Notes: generated by a model not told the origin, from the letters alone. Positions 23,979 to 33,265 are shown, counted from the first letter of the stretch. The stretch: 64,000 bases of DNA from Peribacillus kribbensis DSM 17871 (GCF_000430765.1 NZ_AUMQ01000035.1:17527-81526), one strand, 5' to 3'. Made by a program: numbers and translations.

Positions 23979-25259
23979 TTGGAAAACCAGGCGCTCATTG
24001 CCGTCACGATTTTTCTTATTACATATGCAATTATCATTACTGAAAAAGTACATCGCACCATAGTATCCCTTATCGGCGGACTTCTTCTGATTATGTTTGG
24101 GGTATTAACTCAGGAGCAGGCCATCCACCATATTGATTTTAATACGATCGGCCTGTTGATCGGGATGATGATTATTGTCTCGATTACGGCAGAAACCGGA
24201 GTGTTCACCTATCTGGCAATCAAGACAGCCAAAATTGCCAAGGCCGACCCAGTGAGGCTTTTGGTCGCACTTGCCCTTCTCACAGCGTTGGCATCTGCCT
24301 TTCTTGATAATGTCACAACCGTCCTGCTGGTGGTTCCTGTCACCTTGAGCATTACAGCGAAGCTGAAGGTGGATCCCATGCCGTATCTCATCTCGCAGAT
24401 ATTGGCTTCAAATATAGGCGGGACCGCCACTATGATCGGCGATCCCCCTAATATCATGATTGGGAGCGCTGTGAAGGAACTTACGTTTCTCGCTTTCATC
24501 AACCACCTCATGCTCATCAGCTTCTTTATTTTATTGGTGACTGTTGCTATATTTGCATTTCTGTTCAGAAAGAAGCTAAAAACAACAGCAGCTTTAAAAG
24601 CCGAGCTCATGAAAAGTGATGAGAAAAAGGAAATCAAGAACAGCCTGCTGTTAAAGAAATGCCTGTTTATCATAGGACTCACCATACTTGGGTTCTTCCT
24701 GCATCAATTTATACATATCGAAACGGCAGCCATTGCCCTTTTTGGCGCTTTCCTTCTTTTGCTTCTGACAGGAGAGGATCATCTGGAAAGCTCGCTCGAG
24801 CGTATAGAATGGACCACTCTATTTTTCTTCATTGGGTTATTTGTCATCGTAGGCGGACTGGTGGATACTGGAGTGATTAAATCCATAGCCAAAGAGGCCC
24901 TTGAGATTACCAAAGGAAATCTTGCTTCTTCTTCTATGCTCATTCTCTGGGGCAGCGCGATTGCCTCTGCATTCGTTGACAATATCCCATTTGTGGCGAC
25001 CATGATTCCTTTAATACAGGATATGGGGTCAATGGGTATTTCCAATCTGGAGCCGCTGTGGTGGAGCCTGGCTCTCGGTGCGTGTCTGGGAGGGAACGGG
25101 ACCCTGATCGGTGCCAGCGCCAACCTGGTGGTAGCAGGACTGGCTGCAAAGAAAGGGCACAACATTTCATTCGTGAGGTATTTATTGATCGGCTTCCCAT
25201 TGATGCTGGTCTCCATCCTCATTTCTACGGTTTATGTTTATTTGAGGTATTTGTTATAG
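23979..25259 (+). CDS. ArsB/NhaD-type ion transporter permease
   Basis: Integral membrane carrier of the ion transporter superfamily (ArsB, NhaD, SLC13-like), 426 residues and about eleven helices. Two repeated halves are visible: SAFLDNVTTVLLVVPVTLSI with GGTATMIGDPPNIMIGSAV in the first, and SAFVDNIPFVATMIPLIQDM with GGNGTLIGASANLVVAGLA in the second. The start is TTG at 23979 (LENQALIAV), with GGAGGAG 8 bases before; upstream in-frame starts lack a site. The transported ion (arsenite, sodium/proton or a carboxylate) cannot be told from sequence, and no arsenic-resistance genes are nearby. Confidence 0.88.
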   Translation: MENQALIAVTIFLITYAIIITEKVHRTIVSLIGGLLLIMFGVLTQEQAIHHIDFNTIGLLIGMMIIVSITAETGVFTYLAIKTAKIAKADPVRLLVALALLTALASAFLDNVTTVLLVVPVTLSITAKLKVDPMPYLISQILASNIGGTATMIGDPPNIMIGSAVKELTFLAFINHLMLISFFILLVTVAIFAFLFRKKLKTTAALKAELMKSDEKKEIKNSLLLKKCLFIIGLTILGFFLHQFIHIETAAIALFGAFLLLLLTGEDHLESSLERIEWTTLFFFIGLFVIVGGLVDTGVIKSIAKEALEITKGNLASSSMLILWGSAIASAFVDNIPFVATMIPLIQDMGSMGISNLEPLWWSLALGACLGGNGTLIGASANLVVAGLAAKKGHNISFVRYLLIGFPLMLVSILISTVYVYLRYLL

Positions 25260-25362
25260 TATGGATTTAGATAAATAATAGTTGAACTGTTTTTTGGGGT
25301 ATGATAGAATCATTGCACAATATGTAGTGATTTTCTAAGGTTTTATAACTAAATATAGATAC

Positions 25363-25540
25363 CAGTGCTGGTGTCCTTTTAAAGGACTTAATAGGGAATC
25401 CGGTTGAATTCCGGAACTGTCCCCGCAACTGTAAATGTGGACGAAATAAAATGACCACTGTATGAGAGGCTTAGCGGTTCTTATATGGGAAGGTTTTAGA
25501 GTAGGAAGAAGCATGAGTCAGGAGACCTGCCAGGCTGGAT
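25363..25540 (+). promoter_or_regulatory. Cobalamin (B12) riboswitch upstream of nrdAB
   Basis: The aptamer core is unmistakable: GGGAATCCGGTTGAATTCCG and ACTGTCCCCGCAACTGTAA at 25394-25433, and the B12 box AAGCATGAGTCAGGAGACCT at 25509-25528. It is followed by the expression platform, in which AAACGATAG (about 25575) can pair with CTATCGTTT (about 25619), and by a terminator at 25632-25657. Bound adenosylcobalamin is expected to end transcription before nrdA. Confidence 0.97.
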
Positions 25541-25631
25541 GAACGTTTCGATTTCTTCGGGGGTTGAGAAGATGAAACGATAGTTAAATCCGGCTGCAGA
25601 AACGCCTATCTTTCTTTTGCTATCGTTTGAT

Positions 25632-25657
25632 CCGCTCAGTTCCTGGGCGGTTTTTTT
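25632..25657 (+). terminator. Riboswitch expression-platform terminator
   Basis: Stem ccgctc / gggcgg (one G-T pair) followed by seven T, 40 bases before the nrdA start codon. Confidence 0.85.
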
Positions 25658-25696
25658 GTTTTAAAAAAACGAAATGGAGATAGGAGTGGAAGGGAT

Positions 25697-27916
25697 ATGA
25701 GTATTTCTTCAGAGAGTGGAGCGGCATTGGCATATATAACAGAATTAAAAGAGGATTATCCTGGATTATCTTTTGATGCTTTGGCTAAAAGAATCTCTTC
25801 TCAAGTATCAGAACAGAGCATGGACGATATGATCCTGGAATGTCTGGCGAATGTATCGGAGTATGAGCCTGAATGGTCTTTTGTGGCAGCAAGGCTGCAT
25901 CTTAAAAAGCTTTACAAGGAGAGCATGGAAAGCAGAGGAGGAACGGCTGAAGGTTACAATTCGTTTTACCGCCTCATTGAGTATATGGTTTCTGCTGATA
26001 TTTATCATGGAGATTTATTGAAATTGTACAGCCGTGAGGAGATTGATGCCCTTGGGGAAGTGATCGTCCCAGAGCGGGATCAGCTGTTTTCATACATAGG
26101 AGTAAAAATGCTCTCGGACCGCTATCTTGCAAGAAGCAGGAGCGGCGCCTTATTTGAGCTTCCGCAGGAAAGGTTCATGGTCATCGCGATGACACTCATG
26201 AAAAAGGAACCATGCAGCCGGAGGATAGACCTGATTAAAGAAGCGTACTGGGCCATGAGCAATCTGTATATGACCGTTGCGACACCGACTCTTTCGAATG
26301 CAGGAAAGAATTGGGGCCAGCTTTCCAGCTGCTTTATTGATACGGTGGATGACAGTCTTCAGTCGATCTACAACAGCAACACAGACATTGCTAATCTTTC
26401 GAAAAACGGCGGCGGGATCGGAGTGTATCTTGGGAAAATCCGGAGCAGGGGGAGCGATATCAAGGGCTTTAAGGGAGCCTCTTCCGGTGTGATTCCCTGG
26501 ATGAAGCAGCTGAATAATACGGCTGTCAGTGTAGATCAGCTCGGCCAGCGGCAGGGAGCAGTCAGCGTCTATTTGGATATCTGGCATAAAGATATTTTTT
26601 CCTTTCTGGATGCCAAGCTGAATAATGGGGATGAACGGTATAGAACCCATGATTTATTTACTGGCGTATGCATTCCTGATTTATTCATGGAGCAGGTGGA
26701 ATCAAGGGGGACCTGGCATTTATTTGATCCTCATGAGGTGAGGACGGTGATGGGGTATTCCCTGGAAGAGTTTTATGATGAACAGAAAGGGAATGGGAGC
26801 TTTCGGGAGAAATATGTGGAATGCGTCCAGGACGAAAGGCTGTCGAAACAGGAGGTCCCGGCTATTGAGATCATGAAATCCATCATGAGAAGCCAGCTTG
26901 AAACAGGGACCCCATTCATGTTTTACCGGGATGAGGTCAACCGGATGAATTCAAACAGCCATAGAGGCATGATCTACTGCACGAATCTATGTACAGAGAT
27001 CACCCAGAATCAGAGCCCTACCATCCAGACGGAGGAGCAATGGAAGGATGGGAAGATTATCATTGAAAAAATTCCCGGCGATTTTGTCGTCTGCAATCTT
27101 TCCTCGATCAACCTGGCACGGGCTGTGACCCATGATGTTCTAGAAAGGCTTATCACCATACAAGTGAGGATGCTGGATAATGTGATCGATATCAACACCA
27201 TCCCCGTGGTCCAGGGGGAAATCACTAACAAGAAATACCGTGCCATCGGTCTTGGGACTTTTGGCTGGCATCATCTCCTGGCCCTGAAGGGAATCAAGTG
27301 GGAAAGCGAAGAAGCGGTGGGTTATGCAGATAAGCTGTACGAAGAGATTGCCTTTTATTCCATCCGTGCAAGCAAGAATCTGGCTGCCGAAAAGGGGGCG
27401 TTTCCCTTGTTTGCGGGTTCAGACTGGGAGAGCGGTGAGTACTTCCAAAAAAGAAATTATACGGACGGAACAAGCAGCCTTCCTTGGAACGGCTTAAGAA
27501 ATGAAGTTGCTGGAATAGGGATGAGAAATGGCTATGTGATGGCAGTGGCGCCCAATGCGTCCACGGCTTTGATTGCCGGCAGTACGCCAAGCATTGACCC
27601 GATTTTCCGCAAATTTTATTCAGAAGAAAAGAAGAATTATAGAATTCCCGTAACGGCGCCTGATTTAAACGAGAGTACTACCTGGTACTATAAATCTGCC
27701 TACCTGATGGACCAGGAATGGAGCATCAAACAGAATGCGGCCCGCCAGAGGCATATTGACCAGTCCATTTCTTTTAATTTTTATATCCAACATACAATCA
27801 AGGCCAAGGATCTTCTCGCACTGCATATAACCGCCTGGAAGAGCGGCCTGAAAACCACGTATTATGTACGATCCACGTCTTCTGACATTGAAGAATGCGA
27901 ATCATGTGCAAGCTGA
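25697..27916 (+). CDS. nrdA: Class I ribonucleoside-diphosphate reductase, large (catalytic) subunit
   Basis: Reduces ribonucleotides to deoxyribonucleotides. All catalytic residues of the class I large subunit are visible: the first redox Cys in LSSCFIDTVDDS, the Asn-Cys-Glu set in CTNLCTEI, the second Cys in VVCNLSSINLARAV, the Tyr pair in LKTTYYVRSTSS, and the C-terminal relay cysteines CESC. Substrate-loop motifs NLSKNGGGIGVYLGKIRSRG and APNASTALIAGSTPSIDP are also present. It has 739 residues. The N-terminus lacks a full ATP-cone, so overall activity control by dATP is probably absent. GGAGTGGAAGGG precedes the ATG. It is the first gene after a B12 riboswitch, with nrdB 14 bases downstream. 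Confidence 0.95.
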   Translation: MSISSESGAALAYITELKEDYPGLSFDALAKRISSQVSEQSMDDMILECLANVSEYEPEWSFVAARLHLKKLYKESMESRGGTAEGYNSFYRLIEYMVSADIYHGDLLKLYSREEIDALGEVIVPERDQLFSYIGVKMLSDRYLARSRSGALFELPQERFMVIAMTLMKKEPCSRRIDLIKEAYWAMSNLYMTVATPTLSNAGKNWGQLSSCFIDTVDDSLQSIYNSNTDIANLSKNGGGIGVYLGKIRSRGSDIKGFKGASSGVIPWMKQLNNTAVSVDQLGQRQGAVSVYLDIWHKDIFSFLDAKLNNGDERYRTHDLFTGVCIPDLFMEQVESRGTWHLFDPHEVRTVMGYSLEEFYDEQKGNGSFREKYVECVQDERLSKQEVPAIEIMKSIMRSQLETGTPFMFYRDEVNRMNSNSHRGMIYCTNLCTEITQNQSPTIQTEEQWKDGKIIIEKIPGDFVVCNLSSINLARAVTHDVLERLITIQVRMLDNVIDINTIPVVQGEITNKKYRAIGLGTFGWHHLLALKGIKWESEEAVGYADKLYEEIAFYSIRASKNLAAEKGAFPLFAGSDWESGEYFQKRNYTDGTSSLPWNGLRNEVAGIGMRNGYVMAVAPNASTALIAGSTPSIDPIFRKFYSEEKKNYRIPVTAPDLNESTTWYYKSAYLMDQEWSIKQNAARQRHIDQSISFNFYIQHTIKAKDLLALHITAWKSGLKTTYYVRSTSSDIEECESCAS

Positions 27917-27930
27917 TGGAGGAAAAACTT

Positions 27931-28971
27931 ATGAAAAATATGATCATAAAGCGTCCGCTGATGGACAAGGAGGGGCCTAACCGTTCAACGGGTATTGTCA
28001 ATGGGCAGTGCTCCAATATCCTGAATTGGGATGATGTCCGCTTTTCCTGGGCCTACCCCAAGTATAAGAAGATGCTGGCCAATTTCTGGACGCCATTTGA
28101 AATTAATATGTCTCAGGATATTAAGCAGTTTCCGGAACTGTCCCAGGATGAGAGAGAGGCCTTTTTAAAAATCATCGGACTTTTGGCACTCCTGGACAGC
28201 ATCCAGACGGATTATGCGGGAAGGGTGGCCGACTATTTAACAGACTCGAGTCTGTCCGCTCTAATGATTATTCTGGCGCAGCAGGAGGTGATTCACAATC
28301 ATTCCTATTCCTATGTTCTGTCCAGCCTGGTACCGAAGCAGATGCAGGACGAAGTGTTTGAATTTTGGAGAACAGAGGACATCCTGGTGAAAAGGAATGA
28401 CTTTGTGGCAAATGGATACAAGGATTTTGCGGAAGCACCTACCGTTGCCAATCTGCTTACATCCATTGTTTATGATGTGGTTCTGGAAGGTCTCTTCTTC
28501 TACTCAGGATTCGCCTTCTTCTATCATCTTGCGAGAAATCAAAAGATGGTTGGAACCAGTACAATGATTAATTATATTAACCGGGACGAACAGCTTCATG
28601 TCGATCTGTTCGTAAAGATATTCAAAGAAATATTGAGGGATAATCCAGAGCTGGATACAAGGGAGCTCAGCCAATTTGTCACAGAAACCTTTAGAACCGC
28701 AGCTGATCTGGAAATTGAATGGGCGAGACACATCATCGGATCAAGGATTTCTGGCATTCTTCTCAGCGATGTGGAGGATTATATAAAGTTTTATGCCAAT
28801 GCCAGGGCCAACCAGCTGGGCTGTGAACGGCCGTTTGAGGGCTACCGGACCAATCCCCTCCGCTGGATCAAGGCATACGAAGACACCGACCTAGGAAAAT
28901 CTGACTTCTTTGAACAGAAATCCAGGCAGTATGTGAAAGTCAATATAGATAATGGCTTTGACGATTTGTAG
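27931..28971 (+). CDS. nrdB: Class I ribonucleoside-diphosphate reductase, small (radical) subunit
   Basis: Holds the dimetal centre and tyrosyl radical that start catalysis in NrdA. The start is ATG at 27931 after GGAGGAA; upstream in-frame ATGs overlap nrdA. It has 346 residues. Metal ligands are Asp89 (LLALLDSIQTDY), Glu119 and His122 (QQEVIHNHSY), the Glu in VVLEGLFFYSG, and Glu/His in NRDEQLHVDLF. The radical Tyr is Tyr126, at the same E-x2-H-x3-Y spacing as in E. coli NrdB, so this is a standard Tyr-radical enzyme. It is co-transcribed with nrdA, and a terminator follows. No nrdI gene is adjacent, which favours an iron (class Ia-like) cofactor over manganese; that is inference. Confidence 0.95.
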   Translation: MKNMIIKRPLMDKEGPNRSTGIVNGQCSNILNWDDVRFSWAYPKYKKMLANFWTPFEINMSQDIKQFPELSQDEREAFLKIIGLLALLDSIQTDYAGRVADYLTDSSLSALMIILAQQEVIHNHSYSYVLSSLVPKQMQDEVFEFWRTEDILVKRNDFVANGYKDFAEAPTVANLLTSIVYDVVLEGLFFYSGFAFFYHLARNQKMVGTSTMINYINRDEQLHVDLFVKIFKEILRDNPELDTRELSQFVTETFRTAADLEIEWARHIIGSRISGILLSDVEDYIKFYANARANQLGCERPFEGYRTNPLRWIKAYEDTDLGKSDFFEQKSRQYVKVNIDNGFDDL

Positions 28972-28972
28972 G

Positions 28973-29012
28973 AAAAAGGCTCCTTGCTGATGCAGCGAGG
29001 AGCCTTTTTATC
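28973..29012. terminator. Terminator between nrdB and the DeoR-family gene
   Basis: Stem aaaaaggctcctTgctg / cagcgaggagccttttt with loop atg and T-runs on both strands, serving the convergent genes nrdB and the DeoR regulator. Confidence 0.88.
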
Positions 29013-29020
29013 GTTTTCTA

Positions 29021-29788
29021 TTAAATGGGAGGAGCCGCCACGATATGGCTTCCCAGTTCCCGTAATGCCTGCACTTTCTCTTCTGCCGTTTCTTCATCTG
29101 TAATGATAAGGTGAAGCTTGGATAAAGGCAGGACTTTTGCAAAAGAGGCTGTTCCGAATTTCTGGTGCCCTATTAAGCAGATGGTTTTTCTTGAATGTTC
29201 AGCCACGATACGTGTACTTAAGGCCGTTTCCGGAGTGTTCGTGCTAAGCCCCGTCCGGGAAAGGCCGCCGCCGGTCAAAAAGCAGAGATCCAGATTGAAA
29301 TTACGGATGAATTCCTGTGAGAAGGCATCCGTAATATTGCCTGATTTTTTGACTTTCCCGCCGATGAGATAGCAGTCAATATGATCTTTTTCCCTCAATG
29401 CATCGGCAATCCTGATGGAATTGGTAATGACCGTGAAAGGAAGATCATTCGGCAGATAAGTAAGCATCATATAATGAATGGATGCTCCTCCTATAAAAAT
29501 CGTAGAATTCTCTTCGATATATGAAGCTGCTGCTTTGGCGATGGCCTGCTCGGTTTTTGCGCCTTCCTTATATCTGACAGCGGGGGGAGGAGGGGTAATT
29601 CTGGTCTGCATTAAGGGAATGGCCCCCCCGTGGGTCCTTGTCAATAAGCCCTCCTCCTCCATTGAGTGAAGATCCCGTCTTATCGAATCAACAGATACAT
29701 GAAACATTTTGGCCAGGTCCTTTGCCAGTACCCGTTCATTTTCCTCAAGAAGCTGCAGGATGACCTTTTTTCTTTCTTCTGAAAACAT
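29021..29788 (-). CDS. DeoR/GlpR-family transcriptional regulator
   Basis: A sugar-phosphate-responsive repressor type, 255 residues. The N-terminal helix-turn-helix (FSEERKKVILQLLEENERVL, then SVDSIRRDLHSMEEEGLLTR and THGGA) is the DeoR signature. The C-terminal half is the DeoRC sensor with IFIGGASIHYMM, VITNSIRIADAL and CFLTGGGLSRTGLST. The start is ATG at 29788, with CGAGGAG 9 bases upstream. No sugar-metabolism gene lies beside it, so its target is unknown. It is convergent with nrdB, and a shared terminator separates them. Confidence 0.9.
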   Translation of the reverse strand: MFSEERKKVILQLLEENERVLAKDLAKMFHVSVDSIRRDLHSMEEEGLLTRTHGGAIPLMQTRITPPPPAVRYKEGAKTEQAIAKAAASYIEENSTIFIGGASIHYMMLTYLPNDLPFTVITNSIRIADALREKDHIDCYLIGGKVKKSGNITDAFSQEFIRNFNLDLCFLTGGGLSRTGLSTNTPETALSTRIVAEHSRKTICLIGHQKFGTASFAKVLPLSKLHLIITDEETAEEKVQALRELGSHIVAAPPI

Positions 29789-29897
29789 GGATTGCACTCC
29801 TCGACACTGTTTCCTCCATTATTGCGGTTAATTTTTCTTCCTGTCAATTTGTTTTGCTGGTTTATCTGTTTTTGTGCAGGAATCTTTCTTGGAATTT

Positions 29898-30893
29898 CTA
29901 CATTCCTGCCTTTTCCTTAATAACAGACAGTTTTTTTTCTGCAAGATTACGCGCTTTTATGGCACCTTTGTTCAAGATGTTTTTTACGGCCTGCGGGTTG
30001 TTTAGGAATTCTTGATATTTCTTACGGGGTGCTTCTAATTCCCGGTTTATGACATAAAAGACTTCCTTTTTCACCTCGCCCCAGCCGACTCCCTCCGTAT
30101 ATCGGCTTCGCATCTGCTGAATTTCATCTGTCTCCGCAAATTCCTTATAAAGCTGGAACAGGGTGGAGGATTCAGCATCCTTTGGTTCACCGGGCTGTGA
30201 GGAATCTGTTTTGATTTTATTAATCAGCTTCTGCAGCTTTCCTGCTTCTTCAAATAATGAAATTGTATTGCCATAGCTTTTGCTCATCTTGCGGCCGTCA
30301 AGACCTGGAAGGAGCTCTGTTTCTTCCTGGATGACATGCTCGGGCAGCTTGAAGGTCCCGCCGAAGGTGTGGTTAAAGGATTGAGCGATATCCCGGGCAT
30401 ATTCTACATGTTGAATTTGATCCTTTCCAACAGGGACCTTGTCGGATTGAAATAATAGAATATCTGCAGCCATTAAGATTGGATACGTATATAATCCCAT
30501 ATTCACCCCGTGATCAGGATTCAGCCCGTCCTTTGTATTCCTTTCCACCGAGGCTTTATATGCATGAGCCCGGTTCATGAGTCCCTTTGGTGTGACGCAG
30601 GCAAGAATATAATTCAATTCTAGAAGCTGTGGGACATCCGATTGGCGGTAAAAAATCACTTCCTCGGGATCCAGGCCCAGAGCGAGCCATCCCGCTGCAA
30701 TCTCAAGTGTATATTTTCGGAACGCTTGAGGATCCTGTACCGAATTTAAAGCGTGATAATCAGCAATAAAGTAGATACCCTGGTTGCTTTTATCCGAAGC
30801 CATCTTCAGTGCGGGCTTAATGGCTCCGATATAATTTCCGAGATGGGGGGTGCCGGTTGATTTGATGCCGGTCAGAATAATCGGTTTTTCCAT
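29898..30893 (-). CDS. trpS: Tryptophanyl-tRNA synthetase
   Basis: Charges tRNA-Trp. Class I signatures are GTPHLGNYIGAIKPAL (HIGH-like, about 12-27) and LDGRKMSKSYGN (KMSKS). DHGVNMGLYTYPILMAADIL and KVPVGKDQIQHVEYARDIA complete the active site. It has 331 residues. The start is ATG at 30893 with GTGGAGG 8 bases before; a GTG at 30908 is inside that site. The sequence differs from the usual Bacillus TrpS N-terminus as remembered (FSGIQPSG type), so it may be a second, inducible enzyme. A T-box leader with a Trp specifier precedes it, supporting control by uncharged tRNA-Trp. Confidence 0.94.
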   Translation of the reverse strand: MEKPIILTGIKSTGTPHLGNYIGAIKPALKMASDKSNQGIYFIADYHALNSVQDPQAFRKYTLEIAAGWLALGLDPEEVIFYRQSDVPQLLELNYILACVTPKGLMNRAHAYKASVERNTKDGLNPDHGVNMGLYTYPILMAADILLFQSDKVPVGKDQIQHVEYARDIAQSFNHTFGGTFKLPEHVIQEETELLPGLDGRKMSKSYGNTISLFEEAGKLQKLINKIKTDSSQPGEPKDAESSTLFQLYKEFAETDEIQQMRSRYTEGVGWGEVKKEVFYVINRELEAPRKKYQEFLNNPQAVKNILNKGAIKARNLAEKKLSVIKEKAGM

Positions 30894-30929
30894 TTTGATT
30901 TCCTCCACGAGACGATTGTATTTAAAAAG

Positions 30930-31175
30930 AACATAAAAAAGGGCCTCACATCCGAAAAGGACGAGAAACCCGTGGTGCCACCTTCATTAGCAGCAAATGC
31001 ATGCTTGCTCACTTTATATTACTGTAACGGAGTAACCGTCAAAGCCTACTGCCAAAGGGTTCGGTTTGAAGCTCAAAAGGCCATTCCATACAGTTGCACA
31101 CTGATTCTCACCAGCCATCAGCTCTCTTCAGTGCTCATGCATGTACTATTCTTTATCATCGCGCTTATGTATACT
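30930..31175 (-). promoter_or_regulatory. T-box leader (tryptophan) of trpS
   Basis: Read leftward: stem I with AGAGAGCTGATGGCTGGTGA, specifier region TATGGAATGGCCTTTTGAGC giving TGG (Trp; complement at 31081-31083), the T-box AAGGTGGCACCACGGG (complement of 30969-30984), and a terminator stem ending in six T (complement at 30934-30939). The specifier matches the amino acid of the downstream synthetase. Confidence 0.93.
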
Positions 31176-31303
31176 CAGTTTGAATGCTGATTTGAAAATA
31201 TCTTACTGAATATTATATAAAGTATTTATCTATCTGTGAAGAATAATTACAATGAAAAATAGATACTTTTTCCAAAAAATGAATCAGCAGGGGAGCGGGG
31301 AAA

Positions 31304-31879
31304 ATGGAGGAAATCCAATTAACAGGGAAGAGAGCGCTGCTTGAGAATCTTAGAGCCGAGCATATAGAGGGATTATTTATAGCAGGGGACCATCCGGAGA
31401 TCTGGAGCTTTATGTCTGTTCTAATGAAGGATAAGGGGACCATGGAGAAGGTCGTGCTGGCTGCTCTGTCACAGCAGGAGAAGGGCCTTGAGATCCCGTT
31501 TACGGTCACAGACCAGGAGAGCGGGGAGATTGTAGGCAGTACCAGGTATTTAAATATTTCCAAAGAGAATAAAAGTCTCGAAATCGGCTGGACCTGGTAC
31601 AATCCTTCTGTATGGAGATCCAGAATCAATACAGAATGCAAATACTTGCTGCTTTCTTATGCCTTTGAAAAACTTGGTATGAACCGCGTCCAATTTAGAA
31701 CAGATTTAAGGAATGAGCGCTCCCAGAACGCCATAGCACGGCTTGGGGCTGTTAAAGAGGGAGTCATGCGGAATGACCGCGTTATGCATGACGGATATAT
31801 AAGGAGTTCGGTTGTATTCAGCATTCTAAAAGAAGAATGGCCTGGAATAAAAAATAGGCTGGAAGGATTTTTAGAGTGA
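31304..31879 (+). CDS. GNAT family acetyltransferase, RimJ/RimL-like
   Basis: Probable protein or small-molecule N-acetyltransferase, 191 residues. The RimJ/L-type pattern is clear: GKRALLENLRAEHIEGLF at the N-terminus, IVGSTRYLNISKENKSLEIG in the core strands, WTWYNPSVWRSRINTECKYL in place of the pyrophosphate loop, then NRVQFRTDLRNERSQNAIAR with LGAVKEGVMR, the most conserved part of this subfamily. GGGGAGCGGGG lies before the ATG. It is monocistronic with a terminator at 31941. The substrate is unknown. Confidence 0.88.
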   Translation: MEEIQLTGKRALLENLRAEHIEGLFIAGDHPEIWSFMSVLMKDKGTMEKVVLAALSQQEKGLEIPFTVTDQESGEIVGSTRYLNISKENKSLEIGWTWYNPSVWRSRINTECKYLLLSYAFEKLGMNRVQFRTDLRNERSQNAIARLGAVKEGVMRNDRVMHDGYIRSSVVFSILKEEWPGIKNRLEGFLE

Positions 31880-31940
31880 TAGAAAGTTAGGGGGAGGAAT
31901 CCCGGCCAGCCCCTGAAGAAAAAGGATACGAATCTATTAA

Positions 31941-31964
31941 GCTCCCGGAAGCGGGAGCATTTTT
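31941..31964 (+). terminator. Terminator after the RimL-like gene
   Basis: Stem gctcccg / cgggagc with loop gaag, followed by ATTTTTCTC. Confidence 0.82.
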
Positions 31965-32115
31965 CTCTGACCAGAACCAGGGCATGATTACAACGAATAA
32001 GGCATGACGGATATCTCCTGGTTTCCGGTCTTTACATCACCGAAGTCTGGTGTTTATAAAAGCGGGAGGAAAGGGAAATTATAAAGCAAAACTTGAAGAT
32101 AAAGGGTGTATAACT

Positions 32116-33012
32116 ATGAAATTTCGTAAAGCTCTTTTGATTTACAATGGTGAGGCAGGCCAAAAGGATCTTGATAAAACTCTTGGCGCATGTGTTCCTG
32201 TTATTGCCTCTCAGGTGGAGGAACTTGTGCTTCTTGCCACAAAGAAACCTGGACATGCCAAAGAAATCTGTCAAGAGCGCGGAGAGGCTGTAGATGCCAT
32301 TTTTATATTAGGCGGAGATGGAACCGTGCATGAGGTGATCAATGGACTGGGAAGCCTGGATAAAAGGCCGGTAATAGGTATTTTGCCAAACGGAACCTGC
32401 AATGACTTCAGCAGGGCTCTAAACATTCCTCAGGATATTAAAAAAGCAGCACAGGCTCTTTTTGAAGGTGAAATTGTGGATGTGGATGCCGCAAGAGTAA
32501 ATGATGCTTATTTTCTTAATTTTTGGGGGACCGGCATCATCACAGAAACCTCCAGCAATATAGAACCCGGGGAAAAGAGAATCCTGGGAAAAATCAGTTA
32601 TTACTTGAGCGCGATCCGGACCATCAGTAAAAGTGAGGCTTTCTCTTTTACTCTATCCTATGAAGGCAAACAAATTGAAGGTGAGGCGGTCATGATCCTG
32701 GTTTTAAACGGTAGTTTTATTGGGACCCGTCCTTTGCCAGTTCCCCATATCCAGATCAATGATGGGCTCTTAGATGTCGTTGTCATAAAGAACTCTTCTC
32801 TGTCAGCGTTCAGGGAGCTGTTAAGCCTAAAGCGTTCTTGGACTCCGCAGAATGAAGAAGATACAGGAATCATTTATTTTCAGACAAGGCGTATAAAGAT
32901 TGAGACCGCCGAAAGGATTGATGCTGATACGGATGGGGAAGTATATCTTCAAACTCCGGCAGATATAACCTCTCTTAAACAGCATTTTAAAATGATTTCC
33001 CATCCAGTCTAA
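32116..33012 (+). CDS. Diacylglycerol kinase-family lipid kinase (YegS/DgkB/BmrU-like)
   Basis: Cytoplasmic lipid kinase with the diacylglycerol-kinase catalytic domain, 298 residues. The ATP-binding motif is FILGGDGTVHEVINGL (about 62-77), followed by GILPNGTCNDFSRALNIP; most relatives have GGTANDFAR there, so this is a slightly divergent glycine loop. DGLLDVVVIKNSSL and the final DADTDGEVYLQTP are also family hallmarks. The start is ATG at 32116, after a weak AAGGGTG site; upstream in-frame starts are no better. Its lipid substrate is not visible. It is followed by the long leader of the symporter gene. Confidence 0.88.
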   Translation: MKFRKALLIYNGEAGQKDLDKTLGACVPVIASQVEELVLLATKKPGHAKEICQERGEAVDAIFILGGDGTVHEVINGLGSLDKRPVIGILPNGTCNDFSRALNIPQDIKKAAQALFEGEIVDVDAARVNDAYFLNFWGTGIITETSSNIEPGEKRILGKISYYLSAIRTISKSEAFSFTLSYEGKQIEGEAVMILVLNGSFIGTRPLPVPHIQINDGLLDVVVIKNSSLSAFRELLSLKRSWTPQNEEDTGIIYFQTRRIKIETAERIDADTDGEVYLQTPADITSLKQHFKMISHPV

Positions 33013-33116
33013 ATTATAGTCATATAACACTAGTCTATAAATCCTGGACAAAATTATTGAATGTAAATAAAAACCATTTACATTATTCTTATCTTGAGAT
33101 AATATTTAATTAATTA

Positions 33117-33265
33117 TCTATACGCTTAATCGTCCAGAGCGGGGGACCCGGGAATTGTGGTGCCATTTGGCATTACTAGGGGTGAATCCTTTTTTAAAAG
33201 GTAGGGCATTGTTCTCATGTCCGAATCCGACAGCTAACTCCGTAGGCTATAACAGAAGGGAACGC
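33117..33265 (+). promoter_or_regulatory. c-di-AMP riboswitch (ydaO/yuaA class)
   Basis: The conserved string of the ydaO class appears in order: CGCTTAATCG, GGGGGACCCGGGA, GGGGTGAATCC (33179-33189), AAGGTAGGGCA, CCGAATCCGACAGCTAAC (33221-33238), TCCGTAGGC and AGAAGGGAACGC. A terminator at 33279-33310 follows. Bound c-di-AMP is expected to stop transcription before the symporter gene. Confidence 0.95.

Noticed and set aside
30972..31190. 72-residue plus-strand frame before the RimL-like gene
   Set aside because: It is the complement of the trpS T-box leader; no ribosome site or family.
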